Shown here: positions 1 through 9,319 of the stretch, piece after piece | Layout: every line of letters begins with the position of its first letter | How positions within the stretch are numbered: the first letter of the stretch is position 1 | Origin: Thermoguttaceae bacterium | GTDB taxonomy: Bacteria > Planctomycetota > Planctomycetia > Pirellulales > Thermoguttaceae | DNA: 57,713 bases | NCBI GenBank assembly: GCA_017939795.1 | Contig: JAGBAA010000044.1 | Coordinates: 1-57,713 of the forward strand | Reading direction: 5' to 3' | Notes under the pieces: model-generated | The model's database searches: none | The model's input: the letters and a program-made list of their open reading frames with translations, nothing else | Told to the model about the DNA's origin: nothing | Position numbers and translations under genes: made by a program

Positions 1-115
1 ACTAATTATACACCAGCACGACGGTTTTTCATAGAAAATTTGAAAATTTTTAAAAATTCCTTCAAGATCATCATGCAGAATGTGTTATTTGGGACTGTTG
101 AAACGAAAATAACAC

Positions 116-154
116 AAAAACACGGCATTCGAAAACCCCAAATGCCGTGTTTTT
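116..154 (-). terminator. Rho-independent terminator of the first PEP-CTERM gene
   Basis: A perfect 14-bp inverted repeat (arms 116-129 and 141-154, loop 11 nt) lies just past the stop codon at 169. Read on the minus strand, the stem ends in a run of five T. This is a textbook intrinsic terminator for the gene at 169-3639. Confidence 0.9.
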
Positions 155-168
155 CGTGTGATCATGGA

Positions 169-3100
169 TCAGACGCGCTTTTTGCGAACGATGAACAGTC
201 CAGCAGCTCCGAGAACAAGCAGCACCCACGCCGCTGGTTCCGGAACGGCATTCGTGTCAATCGCAGCCTGGAGGGTGTTCCCGACGATGGAAAGATTCCA
301 AATGTAGGCGTCTTCCGCGGTCAGAAGGTCCGTCCAGAATTCCGCGTCCGCGTAATCGCCAAGGCCGTCTTCCGCTTCGATCAGCGTGTAGGTCGCTCCG
401 GGGATCACGTCATTCAAAAGCAGTTCAAGGACCGCGTCTTCCGCGATGTCGAGCGTGCTGCCGCTTGCCAGGAAAAGCGAATCCATCCCGCTCGCGTTCT
501 GCTCAAAAAGAAGTACCGAGCCGGACTCCGCACTCAAGTCCCCGTTAAGCTCCAGCGTTCCGACCCCCTCGCCCGGCGAGAAGACCGCCCCCTCCGCGAC
601 GGCGAGATCGCCCGTCAGGGATCCCTCCACATTCGCGCGGCCGGCAGAAACCGTGAGGCTCTCTACGTTCACCTCTCCCTCTTCGCCGGAAAGCACCATC
701 GAGCCCGCGCCAGTCTTCGTGATGGTCCCGTTTCCAGAGATCTTCCGGTCGAGTTTGACCGTTTTGCCCGCGTCGGCATTCACGTTCAGGTCGGCGTTCG
801 TCAGGACGACGTCGTTGGCGAAAAATCCGTCGCCGGACCACGTTTCCATGCCGCCGTTGATCTGGACGTCCGCATTATTGAACGTCACCGTCCCCAGACC
901 GGCCACTTTCGGCAAACCGGAACCAGAGTAGAGTTTCAGAAGTCCCGTTCCGTTCGCTCCGGTTCCGTTCACGTTCACGGCAGAGCCTGGATGACTGGAA
1001 AGTCCGACCAGATTCCGCTTCATTTCCAGCGACGCGCCGTCCGCGATATTGAGCGTGAACGTCGTATGGTCTCCGTTTTTGACGATCTCCACCGGATTCT
1101 CGATCACGGAATTCCCGCCGGTCGCGTTCCACACGCCAGTTCCATTATATCCAGCACGCAATGGCGCATCATTGGACCCCAGCGTGACCGTTCCGGAATT
1201 GAAGTTCAGTTTATTGAGATACTGTGCATTGTCCAGCTGAAGCGTACCGCCGTTGAGCGTCAGATCAATATTCGGCGACGTCGTCCAGTAGCGCACATAT
1301 TCGAGCGTTCCGCCTTCGTTGACCGTGATGGGACAATGGAAAAATCCTTTCGTATTCCCGGCAGTAAAGACAGAATGAACAGCATCGACGACCAGTTTTC
1401 CTTCATCGACAATGACTTCCTTAAACGAGTTATTCGTCCCGCCATACAGATAACCTGTGCGGGAGAGGGTCTGCGTTCCGGCACCGACTTTCCGGATCGT
1501 CAGGTTTTTCGAATCGTTTCCGTTTCCACGGATCGTTCCGGAGAAATTGGCGGTATCCGTGCTCTCGGTTCCCGCGCCGAGTTCCAGAACATTCCCCGCT
1601 TTCGTGGCGAAAACCATTCCCGTACCGTTGAGTTTGCCGACGCGGAGCGTTCCGTCGGTCTGAATGCAAAGCTGCCCGATCACGGTCGCGTCAAAGTTTC
1701 CGAACGCCCCTTCACTCACGCGCGTGTACCCGTCCGCAACGGTCAGATGACCATCATAGCCGCCGTTTCCGCCAAAACTTGCATATCCTCTCGTCGTCAG
1801 ATCTCCAGACCCGCTCAGGGAGTTGAACGACGAATACGCACCGCCCGCTACGGTGATCGCGCCGCCGTTCGCACCGACTTCAACATCATAGGCGAACGTC
1901 TTATTGTTTCCGGCAGCCGAAGCGTCAAGCGTACCGCCGTTCAGCGTGACTTTTCCTGTTCCGAGTCCCGTTGTGCTGGAGATCGCAAGCGTCCCAGCAT
2001 TGATCGTTGTTCCTTTACTGTAGGTATTTGCGGCCGTCAGCGTCAGAGTTCCTTCGCCGGTTTTGGTGAATCCGCCGTCGCTTTTGATGATGCCGTTGAC
2101 AGTCAGCGTGCCGGACGTGACGTCAAAGGTCACGTTCGCGCCGTTGTTGATGTGGATGCGTGAATTGATCGTTGAGTCACCGCTCGACGTGATGACGCCA
2201 GTACGCGTCGCAAAATCCAAACCGGTACCGCCGCTGGTGAAACCGTATTCCGTATCGATCGTACCGTTCTCCAGCGTAACGTTCTTAATGTGCGTGTAGT
2301 TAGCGGGCTTCAACGTTCCGCGAATGAGAAGATCATTCGGAGAGTTGCCGTAGCCCATCTGGTTGGCCGTTTGGAATTCCAAAATCGCGCCAGCTTCGAT
2401 CGTGATCCTGCCCGTTCCCAGCGGACTTGCGGATTGATTGGGACCTTTGGAAATGACTTTGCCTTCCTGAATGACCATTCCGCCGGCAAAGGTATTTTTA
2501 CCGGAAAAAGTCAAAGTCTCCGCTCCCGTTTTAGTGACGCTCCCGGTCCCCGAAATGACACCGGAAAACGTGCTCGCTTTCGTATTGTGCAGCGTCAAAG
2601 CGTGACTTCCGATCGTGACGGATCCGTTTCCGGAGAGGTTGTTCAGTTTACCGGAGGTTTCCATGGAGATCGTGGCGTCATTGACGATAAAATCCCCATT
2701 GTACGCGGCAAGCGCGTCCGTCTTGTTAAAGTAGGCCGTCGCGGAATTCTGCACCGTGATGCTCTCCCCCGTTCCAAGCGACGGAGCGAAAAAACGCGCC
2801 TTGACTTTATCGACCACAAAATCACCGGAAAATGCCGTGAAGTCCAGATTCTCCATCCGGATCCAGCGTTCGGCATTGTCGGAGTAGAGCGTCAGCGTCG
2901 AGTCTCCGGTCACCTTCCCGGACCAGATGAATTGCCTGCCGGTACTGAGGTTCGTCAGATACACCGACGCATCATCCGTCAGGTTGACATTCGCATTCAA
3001 GAAGAGATCATTTTTGCCGCCATAAGCCTGAATCGCTCCAAGCGATGACGATTTCCCATTCCCCGCAATATTCAGAGTAATAGGCTCCGTCGCGTGATTA

Positions 3101-3639
3101 TGGTTTGCGCCAGCCAATCGAAAACTACCCCCGTCATGGATGTTGATCACGGCTCCCACGATCGCATTGGCGGGGCCTTCCACATCCAGCATCGAGCCGC
3201 TGCGTACGTCGATCACGGCATCGTGCGGGATGCAGTCCGCATACATGACGTACATATCGCCGCCGTTAAGAATGATGCTCTTCGTCTGGAGCTTCCCGGA
3301 GTCGATCAGCAGCTGCCCGCCGTTTACCGTAATGGGCCCCGTGAAAGAGTATGAGCCGTTGGCCCCTTTCAGCCACTGGCGGTACGCACTCGTCGTTTCC
3401 GGCGCGTTGATCGTCAGGGAGGAAGTTCCAGTGATGGTTCCCGTGTGATTGTACGAAGCTTTTCCGAGCGTGTTGACGATGTCCGTATTGGCATAATTTG
3501 CCGCGTCATTCATCCCGCTGACATTGACAGTCTCCGCCAAGAGAGAACTCGAAAGCGACAAACCAAGTGCCGCAAAAAGGACCCCGCGTCCAAAATTTGA
3601 AACGCGGCGAATGGACGGATAGTTCCTGGGATCAGTCAT
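169..3639 (-). CDS. PEP-CTERM surface protein with autotransporter-associated beta-strand repeats
   Basis: The product has 1,156 residues. It starts with a signal peptide (hydrophobic core about residues 18-35, cleavage probably after LLA-E). The body is a long run of Gly/Thr/Asn-rich beta-strand repeats with recurring phrases such as LTVNG, GSVTKTGAETLTFSG and FTKTGEGTLTLTAANTYSKGTTINAGTL, typical of autotransporter-associated beta-strand repeats forming a parallel beta-solenoid. The last 25 residues are a PEP-CTERM sorting signal: VPEP, a hydrophobic span, then RKKR. In that family the tail is processed by an exosortase; none lies in this window. An AAGGAG ribosome site precedes the ATG. 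The 95 residues before the sorting signal resemble those of the neighbour at 3913-6702. No passenger enzyme domain is recognised, so an adhesive or structural surface role is inferred. Confidence 0.88.
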   Translation of the reverse strand: MTDPRNYPSIRRVSNFGRGVLFAALGLSLSSSLLAETVNVSGMNDAANYANTDIVNTLGKASYNHTGTITGTSSLTINAPETTSAYRQWLKGANGSYSFTGPITVNGGQLLIDSGKLQTKSIILNGGDMYVMYADCIPHDAVIDVRSGSMLDVEGPANAIVGAVINIHDGGSFRLAGANHNHATEPITLNIAGNGKSSSLGAIQAYGGKNDLFLNANVNLTDDASVYLTNLSTGRQFIWSGKVTGDSTLTLYSDNAERWIRMENLDFTAFSGDFVVDKVKARFFAPSLGTGESITVQNSATAYFNKTDALAAYNGDFIVNDATISMETSGKLNNLSGNGSVTIGSHALTLHNTKASTFSGVISGTGSVTKTGAETLTFSGKNTFAGGMVIQEGKVISKGPNQSASPLGTGRITIEAGAILEFQTANQMGYGNSPNDLLIRGTLKPANYTHIKNVTLENGTIDTEYGFTSGGTGLDFATRTGVITSSGDSTINSRIHINNGANVTFDVTSGTLTVNGIIKSDGGFTKTGEGTLTLTAANTYSKGTTINAGTLAISSTTGLGTGKVTLNGGTLDASAAGNNKTFAYDVEVGANGGAITVAGGAYSSFNSLSGSGDLTTRGYASFGGNGGYDGHLTVADGYTRVSEGAFGNFDATVIGQLCIQTDGTLRVGKLNGTGMVFATKAGNVLELGAGTESTDTANFSGTIRGNGNDSKNLTIRKVGAGTQTLSRTGYLYGGTNNSFKEVIVDEGKLVVDAVHSVFTAGNTKGFFHCPITVNEGGTLEYVRYWTTSPNIDLTLNGGTLQLDNAQYLNKLNFNSGTVTLGSNDAPLRAGYNGTGVWNATGGNSVIENPVEIVKNGDHTTFTLNIADGASLEMKRNLVGLSSHPGSAVNVNGTGANGTGLLKLYSGSGLPKVAGLGTVTFNNADVQINGGMETWSGDGFFANDVVLTNADLNVNADAGKTVKLDRKISGNGTITKTGAGSMVLSGEEGEVNVESLTVSAGRANVEGSLTGDLAVAEGAVFSPGEGVGTLELNGDLSAESGSVLLFEQNASGMDSLFLASGSTLDIAEDAVLELLLNDVIPGATYTLIEAEDGLGDYADAEFWTDLLTAEDAYIWNLSIVGNTLQAAIDTNAVPEPAAWVLLVLGAAGLFIVRKKRV

Positions 3640-3732
3640 TTTTTACTCCTTGCACCCAAAAGCAGGAATGAATGTATTCGGGAATGATTTTCTGCATCGG
3701 ACATCCAACACAAAATACAATATAATGAAAAT

Positions 3733-3760
3733 ATTATACTCCGGTTTGAAAAGGATTCAA
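3733..3760 (-). promoter_or_regulatory. Promoter of first PEP-CTERM gene
   Basis: On the minus strand TTGAAT (3755-3760), a 16-bp spacer and a perfect TATAAT (3733-3738) lie about 95 bp upstream of the ATG at 3639. It sits after the terminator of the upstream gene, so this gene has its own transcription start. Confidence 0.75.
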
Positions 3761-3857
3761 CGTTTTACCGAAAGATTTTCCAGAAAAATTCAAAAAAAGC
3801 CGCAAAAAAACAGAATATACGGAATAATTGGCCCCAATCGACCGGAATTTCAAAGAA

Positions 3858-3895
3858 AAAACGCGGCATCAGGCCAAAACCGAACACCGCGTTTT
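3858..3895 (-). terminator. Terminator of second PEP-CTERM gene
   Basis: A perfect 9-bp inverted repeat (3858-3866 and 3887-3895, 20-nt loop) is followed on the minus strand by six T. It is 18 bp past the stop at 3913 and separates the two PEP-CTERM genes into independent transcripts. Confidence 0.85.
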
Positions 3896-3912
3896 GTGTA
3901 AGACTCTGCAAA

Positions 3913-6702
3913 TCACGTCCGTTTCCTGCGAACGAGGCACACCCCGGCAGCTCCGAGGACGAACAGTACCCACGCCGCGGGTTCCGGAACGGAAGGATCC
4001 GTCGAACCGGAGCCGGAACCGAGGACCGCCTGGAGCGAGTTGCCGACGACGGCCAGTTCCCATGTCCCATCCATCGCCGTATCGAGGAGGCTCTTCCAAA
4101 ACGCCGCGTCGGAGTACTCGCCGAACCCGTCTTCCGCTTCGATGAGCGTGTACGTTTTGTCCGCCTCTGCGTCCGTAAAGAGAAGCTCAAGGACCGCATT
4201 TTCCGAAATATCCAGCGTACTGCCGCTGCCTAAGACCAACAGGTCGGCAGCCGCGTTGCTGAGGTCGAAAACAAGACGTGCGTCGTCATTGACCGTGAAA
4301 CCGCCATCAATGACTACCGTACCGGAGGTCAGGTCAAGCACACTCCCTTCAGCCATCGAGAGGGACGAAATGCTCAAAGCCTTCGCGGGATCCGTGTACG
4401 CGACTTCCAGCACGGCATTTTCACCGATCGCGGCCGCTCCCGTACCGAGCGTGCCATTACCGGTAACGAGAAGTTTTCCCGCTTCGATCGTCGTTCCGCC
4501 GACGTAAGTATTCGCTCCGGAGAGAGTGAGGGTCCCGGCTGTGTTTTTCACGAGACCGATCTTGGCCTGAAATTCATTCACACCGCCAATGACACCGGCA
4601 AAATCGCCCTGTCCGACAGTCAGGATCGAGTAGTTCGTCGTGTTGGTATTCACGGAACCGGAAGAGCGAGCAACGGAACCGGCTGTTCCGTTAAGCGTTC
4701 CGATCTCGAAAGTCGTGATTTTTGCACTGTTCCCCTCGTGGATGAGTCCCAGATTAGCCCCATCCGCCAGCGAAACGGCAGCGTTGGGGAGAGAAATATC
4801 CGCCGCCATGTCTGTTTTGTTCATGGTGTACCCAACGTGCAGAGACTGGTCCTTCGCGATACTGATCGTCCCGCTGTACGCCTGCGCATCTGAAGTTCCC
4901 AGGGCAAACCGGCTGGTCGATGTGACGGAGATCGGTCCGTCACCAGAGAGGGAGGGGACATAATACAGACCGAAATTGCTCCCCGCAAGCTCCAGCTGGG
5001 AATTGGACGGAATGTTCAGTGCCCCGCGCCCCATGGAACTATTGGCTCCGGAGAGCTTGAGCGTCGCTTTGGAGAGATTGAAACTGCCGTCGTATCCGGA
5101 AGAATTCCCGGTCAGCGCAATGACCGCGCTAGCCGTACCGCTGCCCTGGATCGTCAGATCGCCCGGTCCGGAAAGGACGGAGTTGACCGTCAGCGTACGT
5201 ACGCCTCCGTCATCGAGATCGATCGTGGAATCGCTCGCGACGAACAGATTTCCGTTCAGGGAAAAATTTGAGTTCGTGACGCCGTGATGGAAAAATCCGC
5301 CGTCGAGGATCATGTCGTTGACGGTCACATTCGCCTGGAAAATGAATCGCGATCCGGACGCCATGACCAGAGTTGCGGGAAAAGTCCCCTCCGTACCGTT
5401 GACCCAGGCATTCCGATCACTCCAAGCCGTAGGGTCGGATGAGGTCACATAACAGACCTCACCAGACTGCGGGACACCGACGTTTCCATTCTGATCGATC
5501 CATTTGCCATCGGCGAGCCAGCTGTCTCGGCCGGGTGACCAGAGGTAGTCCGCTGTTCTCGCGCTGATCTCCTGAAGCTCCAGACCGTTGAACATGGTAT
5601 ACTTTTTACTGCCGACCGCCGCAGTCAAAGACGCGCTTGACGTTCCCGGCTTGGCATACTGGGTGAAGGACCAGGTCGACGTGTCGCTCAGTTTCGAGTT
5701 GTGTGCGTACGAAAACAGAAGGTCACCGTCCCCGTTCGTCATCGTCCAGGTGCCCGCAGACTGATCGAGGTCCATGTCGATCGAGTGGACCGTCATGCGG
5801 TAAATCGCGTCCTCGGCCAGATTATCCAGCGTGAGCGTAAACGGTTTCGAGCTTGCGGAAAAGAGGAAATCACGATAGAGATTCGAATCCACGTTCGAAT
5901 TCGTCTTGTTTCGCGTTCTGGAATTAAGCACATTCTCCGACGTGACCGTCAGCTTGATCCCGGACGGTGCCGTCGCCGTTGCGGTATTGGACGTCGTGGT
6001 ATTATTGACGAAAAGCTCCGTCGACCGGGGCGAGATGAGGCGGGTTTCCACCCCTTCATTGGAATTCACGTCAAACCGCGTATATCCGGAAGCCGGATCG
6101 TACGCTTCACTGACTTCGAGACCGTTCAGGAAAATGAACTTGTTCGTCGCGGTCCCCGTCAGGACGGCAGAGTCGGCGGAGGCGGTAAACGTGTACGTCA
6201 GGTACGTGCTGGGATCCGTCGATTTGTAGGATGCGTTGCCGGTCGTGTTCGTTTTCACGCCGACCGTCCCCGTCGAGCCTCCCTGCGTGATGGTCCACGT
6301 TCCCGACGTGCCGTTGTTGGCTGTGATGTCGTGAGAATAGATCTTGAGCGAATACTCTTTTCCGACAGTCAGACCGTTGAGCGTGACCGTGATCGGATTA
6401 TTCACGTTATTTTCAAAAATGAAATCGTTCGTCAGCGCGTCGCCTTTACTGCTTCCGCGATCTCGGTTGGCGGCGGCCGTGACCCGGTCGACAGTGACGG
6501 AGATATTCGGATCGATCGTGAGAGTATTCGTCAGTGCGGCATCCGCAAAGTTCATCGTATTGTATCCGGGCAGAGTCGCAGAACCGTTCTGATTCAAATC
6601 GATCCGGACAAACGGAACATTTTCAGCCTGTGCCGAATACGGTAAAAGCACATTGCACGCGGAAATACCGAGGAAAGCCAGGAGTTTTTTGAAATCGGTC
6701 AT
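3913..6702 (-). CDS. PEP-CTERM surface protein with duplicated N-terminal module and beta-strand repeats
   Basis: The product has 929 residues with a signal peptide cleaved near SAQA-E (about residue 26). Residues about 30-200 and 205-385 are two diverged copies of one module: both start with an F(V/D)..D.N strand, contain DF(I/L)F followed by an ITVTLNGL-type strand, and end in FNGLE(V/L). Beta-strand repeats of the autotransporter-associated type follow (VNSVLSGPGDLTIQGSG, AGTLTLSGANTYVGGTTIEAGKL). The C-terminus carries the PEP-CTERM signal VPEP, a hydrophobic stretch, then VRRKR. The AAGGAA ribosome site is plausible. The C-terminal 95 residues closely match the gene at 169-3639, so the pair are tandem paralogues whose N-terminal parts have diverged or been exchanged. 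Function beyond surface display is unknown. Confidence 0.87.
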   Translation of the reverse strand: MTDFKKLLAFLGISACNVLLPYSAQAENVPFVRIDLNQNGSATLPGYNTMNFADAALTNTLTIDPNISVTVDRVTAAANRDRGSSKGDALTNDFIFENNVNNPITVTLNGLTVGKEYSLKIYSHDITANNGTSGTWTITQGGSTGTVGVKTNTTGNASYKSTDPSTYLTYTFTASADSAVLTGTATNKFIFLNGLEVSEAYDPASGYTRFDVNSNEGVETRLISPRSTELFVNNTTTSNTATATAPSGIKLTVTSENVLNSRTRNKTNSNVDSNLYRDFLFSASSKPFTLTLDNLAEDAIYRMTVHSIDMDLDQSAGTWTMTNGDGDLLFSYAHNSKLSDTSTWSFTQYAKPGTSSASLTAAVGSKKYTMFNGLELQEISARTADYLWSPGRDSWLADGKWIDQNGNVGVPQSGEVCYVTSSDPTAWSDRNAWVNGTEGTFPATLVMASGSRFIFQANVTVNDMILDGGFFHHGVTNSNFSLNGNLFVASDSTIDLDDGGVRTLTVNSVLSGPGDLTIQGSGTASAVIALTGNSSGYDGSFNLSKATLKLSGANSSMGRGALNIPSNSQLELAGSNFGLYYVPSLSGDGPISVTSTSRFALGTSDAQAYSGTISIAKDQSLHVGYTMNKTDMAADISLPNAAVSLADGANLGLIHEGNSAKITTFEIGTLNGTAGSVARSSGSVNTNTTNYSILTVGQGDFAGVIGGVNEFQAKIGLVKNTAGTLTLSGANTYVGGTTIEAGKLLVTGNGTLGTGAAAIGENAVLEVAYTDPAKALSISSLSMAEGSVLDLTSGTVVIDGGFTVNDDARLVFDLSNAAADLLVLGSGSTLDISENAVLELLFTDAEADKTYTLIEAEDGFGEYSDAAFWKSLLDTAMDGTWELAVVGNSLQAVLGSGSGSTDPSVPEPAAWVLFVLGAAGVCLVRRKRT

Positions 6703-6761
6703 CTTTTATTCCTTTTTTCATTCCCCGTCAGAGGAATTACGGAAAGGGAAATTCACGGATA

Positions 6762-6789
6762 ATTTTATTCGGAAACCGTCCACCCGAAA
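6762..6789 (-). promoter_or_regulatory. Possible promoter of second PEP-CTERM gene
   Basis: On the minus strand TTTCGG (6784-6789), a 16-bp spacer and TAAAAT (6762-6767) resemble the TTGCGG/TAAAAT promoters seen elsewhere in this window. The -35 match is weaker than in the others. Confidence 0.45.
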
Positions 6790-6947
6790 CAAAATCATTT
6801 CACTACAACATATGCCAGTATATACCACTTTGAAAAATTTTCTACTCTTTATGTAAAAAATTCCATAAAAAATTTTAAAAATGAGAGGATCAGACGGAAT
6901 CTACAGAAAAACCGGACCGGCCCAAATGTAAATTTCAGCCCTCCCCC

Positions 6948-6976
6948 TTGCGGAAAACATGAAGTCGGGGTAAAAT
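6948..6976 (+). promoter_or_regulatory. Promoter of beta-helix / metallophosphoesterase operon
   Basis: TTGCGG (6948-6953), a 17-bp spacer and TAAAAT (6971-6976) lie about 75 bp before the start codon at 7052. The same two hexamers at the same spacing recur on the minus strand at 13369-13397. Confidence 0.75.
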
Positions 6977-7051
6977 GAAGGAAGAAGGCCGAGGGTATGT
7001 GCGTCGGCTGCCGTCCTGCCTAAATTTCAGATGATCCAGAAAGACCCGCCC

Positions 7052-9232
7052 ATGAAAATGATCGACTCCATTTTTCGCCGTATTTTATCCCGTCTCCCTG
7101 CCTGTGCTCTCGCAGTCCTGCCGATGAGTGCGTTCGCCGGAGAATTCTTCGTCGCTCCCAACGGCAATGACTCAAATCCGGGAACCGCCGCCGCGCCGTT
7201 CGCGACGCTCGAAAAAGCCCGTGATGCCGTGCGCCAGGCTAAAGCTGCCTCACAGTCCGCCTCAAAGTCCGCCTCGCAGTCCGAAACAGCACCGGATGAG
7301 GCGTGGACCGTCCATCTCGCAGAAGGGACTTACACGATGACCGCGCCGATCCGTTTTTCCACGGAAGATTCCGGAACGCCGACGGCTCCGGTAACGTACC
7401 GCGGAGCAGAAAACGGTAAAACGGTCCTCTCCGGCGCCATAGAGCTGACGGGATGGAAGGATGAAGGAAACGGAGTCTGGTCCGCAGATCTCCCGGAATG
7501 GGAAGGAAACGCGCTTTACTTCGAACAGCTCTGGGTCAACGGACGCCGTGCCGATCGGTCACGCTGGCCGAACGGAGGAGAATTCCTGCGGATGGAATCC
7601 GTCCGGGAAGAAATTCCAATGAATCACCAGACCCGCCAGGCTCCCAAACCGCAGACCCGTCAGTGGATCGTCGGAAAACCGGGCGAGCTGGATTTCCTGA
7701 AAGGCGTTCCAGCCGACGAACTGAAGTGGGGCCAGATGGTCTGCCATCATAATTGGGACACGACGCGGCGGATCATCCTTGGCTTCGACGCAGAGACGAA
7801 TACCGTGGAATTCAAGGGCGGAAACATGAAATCGTGGAATCCGTGGCGTCCAACGTCGCTCTACTATTTCGAGAACGTGCGCACCGCGTTCGACCAGCCC
7901 GGCGAGTGGTTCTACGACGGCAATGCGAAGAAGGTCTTCTACCGGCCTCTGGAAGGTGAAACGCCCGAAAACACGAAGATCGCCGTTCCGCGTCCAGGTC
8001 TGGTCCAGTTCCTGCTGCTTGAGGGACGCTCGGCGGAAGAAAACGTGACGGACATCCGCTTCGAAAACCTGACGTTCCACTACTCGGACACTCCCCGTCA
8101 GAAAAACGTCATGGAAAACGCACAGCTCGACGTTTCCATCACCGGTGATCTCTCCAAACCCGGCCCCTCCCAGTTCGAGCCGGCACAGGCCGCATTCTAC
8201 ACAAAATCGGTCGTGCTGGCAGATGAAGCCCAGCGCATCGCCTTCCGAAACTGCGAATTCGCACACCTTGGCGAATACGGCATCTGGTTCCGGAATGCGG
8301 CAGAATGCTCTTTCTGCGACAGTCGGCTCTTCGACATCGGTGCCGGCGGCATCCGTATCGGCGGCGGACATCCGGGCACCTCCGACGGGATCCGGTGCGC
8401 AGAGAAAAACGTCATCGACAATAACCTGATCTCCAATGGCGGACGCTTCCATGCCTCGGCCGTCGGCGTCTGGATCGGAAACAATACGATGGATAATCGG
8501 CTCACGCACAACGACATCTGCGATTTCTACTACACCGGGGTCTCCGTCGGGTGGCACTGGGGATACGCCGGCGTTTCGTTCCGCAACATCATTGAATTCA
8601 ACCGGATCTTCAACATCGGGCAGGGAAAACTCGCGGACATGGGGGGCGTATACACGCTCGGAACTCAAACCGGTACGCGAGTCTGCAATAATGTGATCTT
8701 CAACGTCGAATCCTTCGGCTACGGCGGCTGGGGACTCTATCCCGACGAAGGAACGACCGGGATCACGATGGAAAACAATCTGGTCTACGACACGATGGAC
8801 GGTTCCTTCCATCAGCACTACGGAAAGGACAATCTGATCCGAAACAACATTTTCGCACGCAACAAACCGAACCCGATGCGCGACGCCCCCGCACACCAGG
8901 TCGCCGTCACCCGCGTGGAAGAGCATCGAAGCATCATCTTCGAGCAGAACATCATCTACTGGAAAGACGGCACATCCATCGGATACAATGTGGACAAGGT
9001 CAACGCAGATATTCGCTCCAACCTCTGGTGGAAAGACGGCGGCGAGGTGGAATTCAAAGGCAAGACCCACGCGCAGTGGAATGCTGAAGGAAAAGACGTC
9101 GGCGGTTTGGTCGCAGACCCGCTTTTCATGGATCCTGATGCAAACGATTTCCGTCTGAAGCCGGGGTCTCCTGCCGAAAAGATCGGATTCAAGCCGTTCG
9201 ACTATTCCAAAGCCGGACGCCGAACCCGATAA
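7052..9232 (+). CDS. Exported right-handed beta-helix protein, probable glycan-active enzyme
   Basis: The product has 726 residues from the ATG at 7052; an ATG seven codons earlier (7031) has no better ribosome site. A signal peptide ends near SAFA-G. It opens with the FFVAPNGNDSNPGT...PFATLEKARDAVR signature common at the start of exported right-handed beta-helix (pectate-lyase-fold) proteins. It then has a galactose-binding-like section (YFEQLWVNGRRADRSRWPN) and a C-terminal parallel beta-helix with regularly spaced N/I/F rungs (for example ENNLVYDTMDG, IRNNIFARN). This architecture is shared by several glycoside hydrolase groups, possibly GH141-like, but no catalytic residues were assigned. 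A Ser/Ala/Lys-rich insert (SQSASKSASQSE) interrupts the N-terminal domain. Likely co-transcribed with the phosphoesterase 87 bp downstream. Confidence 0.8.
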   Translation: MKMIDSIFRRILSRLPACALAVLPMSAFAGEFFVAPNGNDSNPGTAAAPFATLEKARDAVRQAKAASQSASKSASQSETAPDEAWTVHLAEGTYTMTAPIRFSTEDSGTPTAPVTYRGAENGKTVLSGAIELTGWKDEGNGVWSADLPEWEGNALYFEQLWVNGRRADRSRWPNGGEFLRMESVREEIPMNHQTRQAPKPQTRQWIVGKPGELDFLKGVPADELKWGQMVCHHNWDTTRRIILGFDAETNTVEFKGGNMKSWNPWRPTSLYYFENVRTAFDQPGEWFYDGNAKKVFYRPLEGETPENTKIAVPRPGLVQFLLLEGRSAEENVTDIRFENLTFHYSDTPRQKNVMENAQLDVSITGDLSKPGPSQFEPAQAAFYTKSVVLADEAQRIAFRNCEFAHLGEYGIWFRNAAECSFCDSRLFDIGAGGIRIGGGHPGTSDGIRCAEKNVIDNNLISNGGRFHASAVGVWIGNNTMDNRLTHNDICDFYYTGVSVGWHWGYAGVSFRNIIEFNRIFNIGQGKLADMGGVYTLGTQTGTRVCNNVIFNVESFGYGGWGLYPDEGTTGITMENNLVYDTMDGSFHQHYGKDNLIRNNIFARNKPNPMRDAPAHQVAVTRVEEHRSIIFEQNIIYWKDGTSIGYNVDKVNADIRSNLWWKDGGEVEFKGKTHAQWNAEGKDVGGLVADPLFMDPDANDFRLKPGSPAEKIGFKPFDYSKAGRRTR

Positions 9233-9319
9233 TTTGCCGTCCCCGGACGGGATCCGTCGTCCGCCGGCACGCTGACGTATTTCACGCCCCCATTCCTTAG
9301 AATCAAGGAGAAAAACCTG

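Larger units (their letters stand above)
6703..7051. other. Divergent intergenic region
   Basis: This 349-bp region separates the minus-strand PEP-CTERM gene from the plus-strand beta-helix gene. It holds a candidate promoter in each direction (6762-6789 minus, 6948-6976 plus) and an A/T block with core AAAAAATTTTAAAA at 6866-6882. No gene is seen in it. Confidence 0.6.

Noticed and set aside
40..2163. Long plus-strand open frame opposite the first PEP-CTERM gene
   Set aside because: It mirrors a gene with signal peptide, repeats, sorting signal, promoter and terminator on the other strand, and is Arg/Asp/Val-rich in the way antisense frames of GC-rich genes are. No ribosome site or domain.
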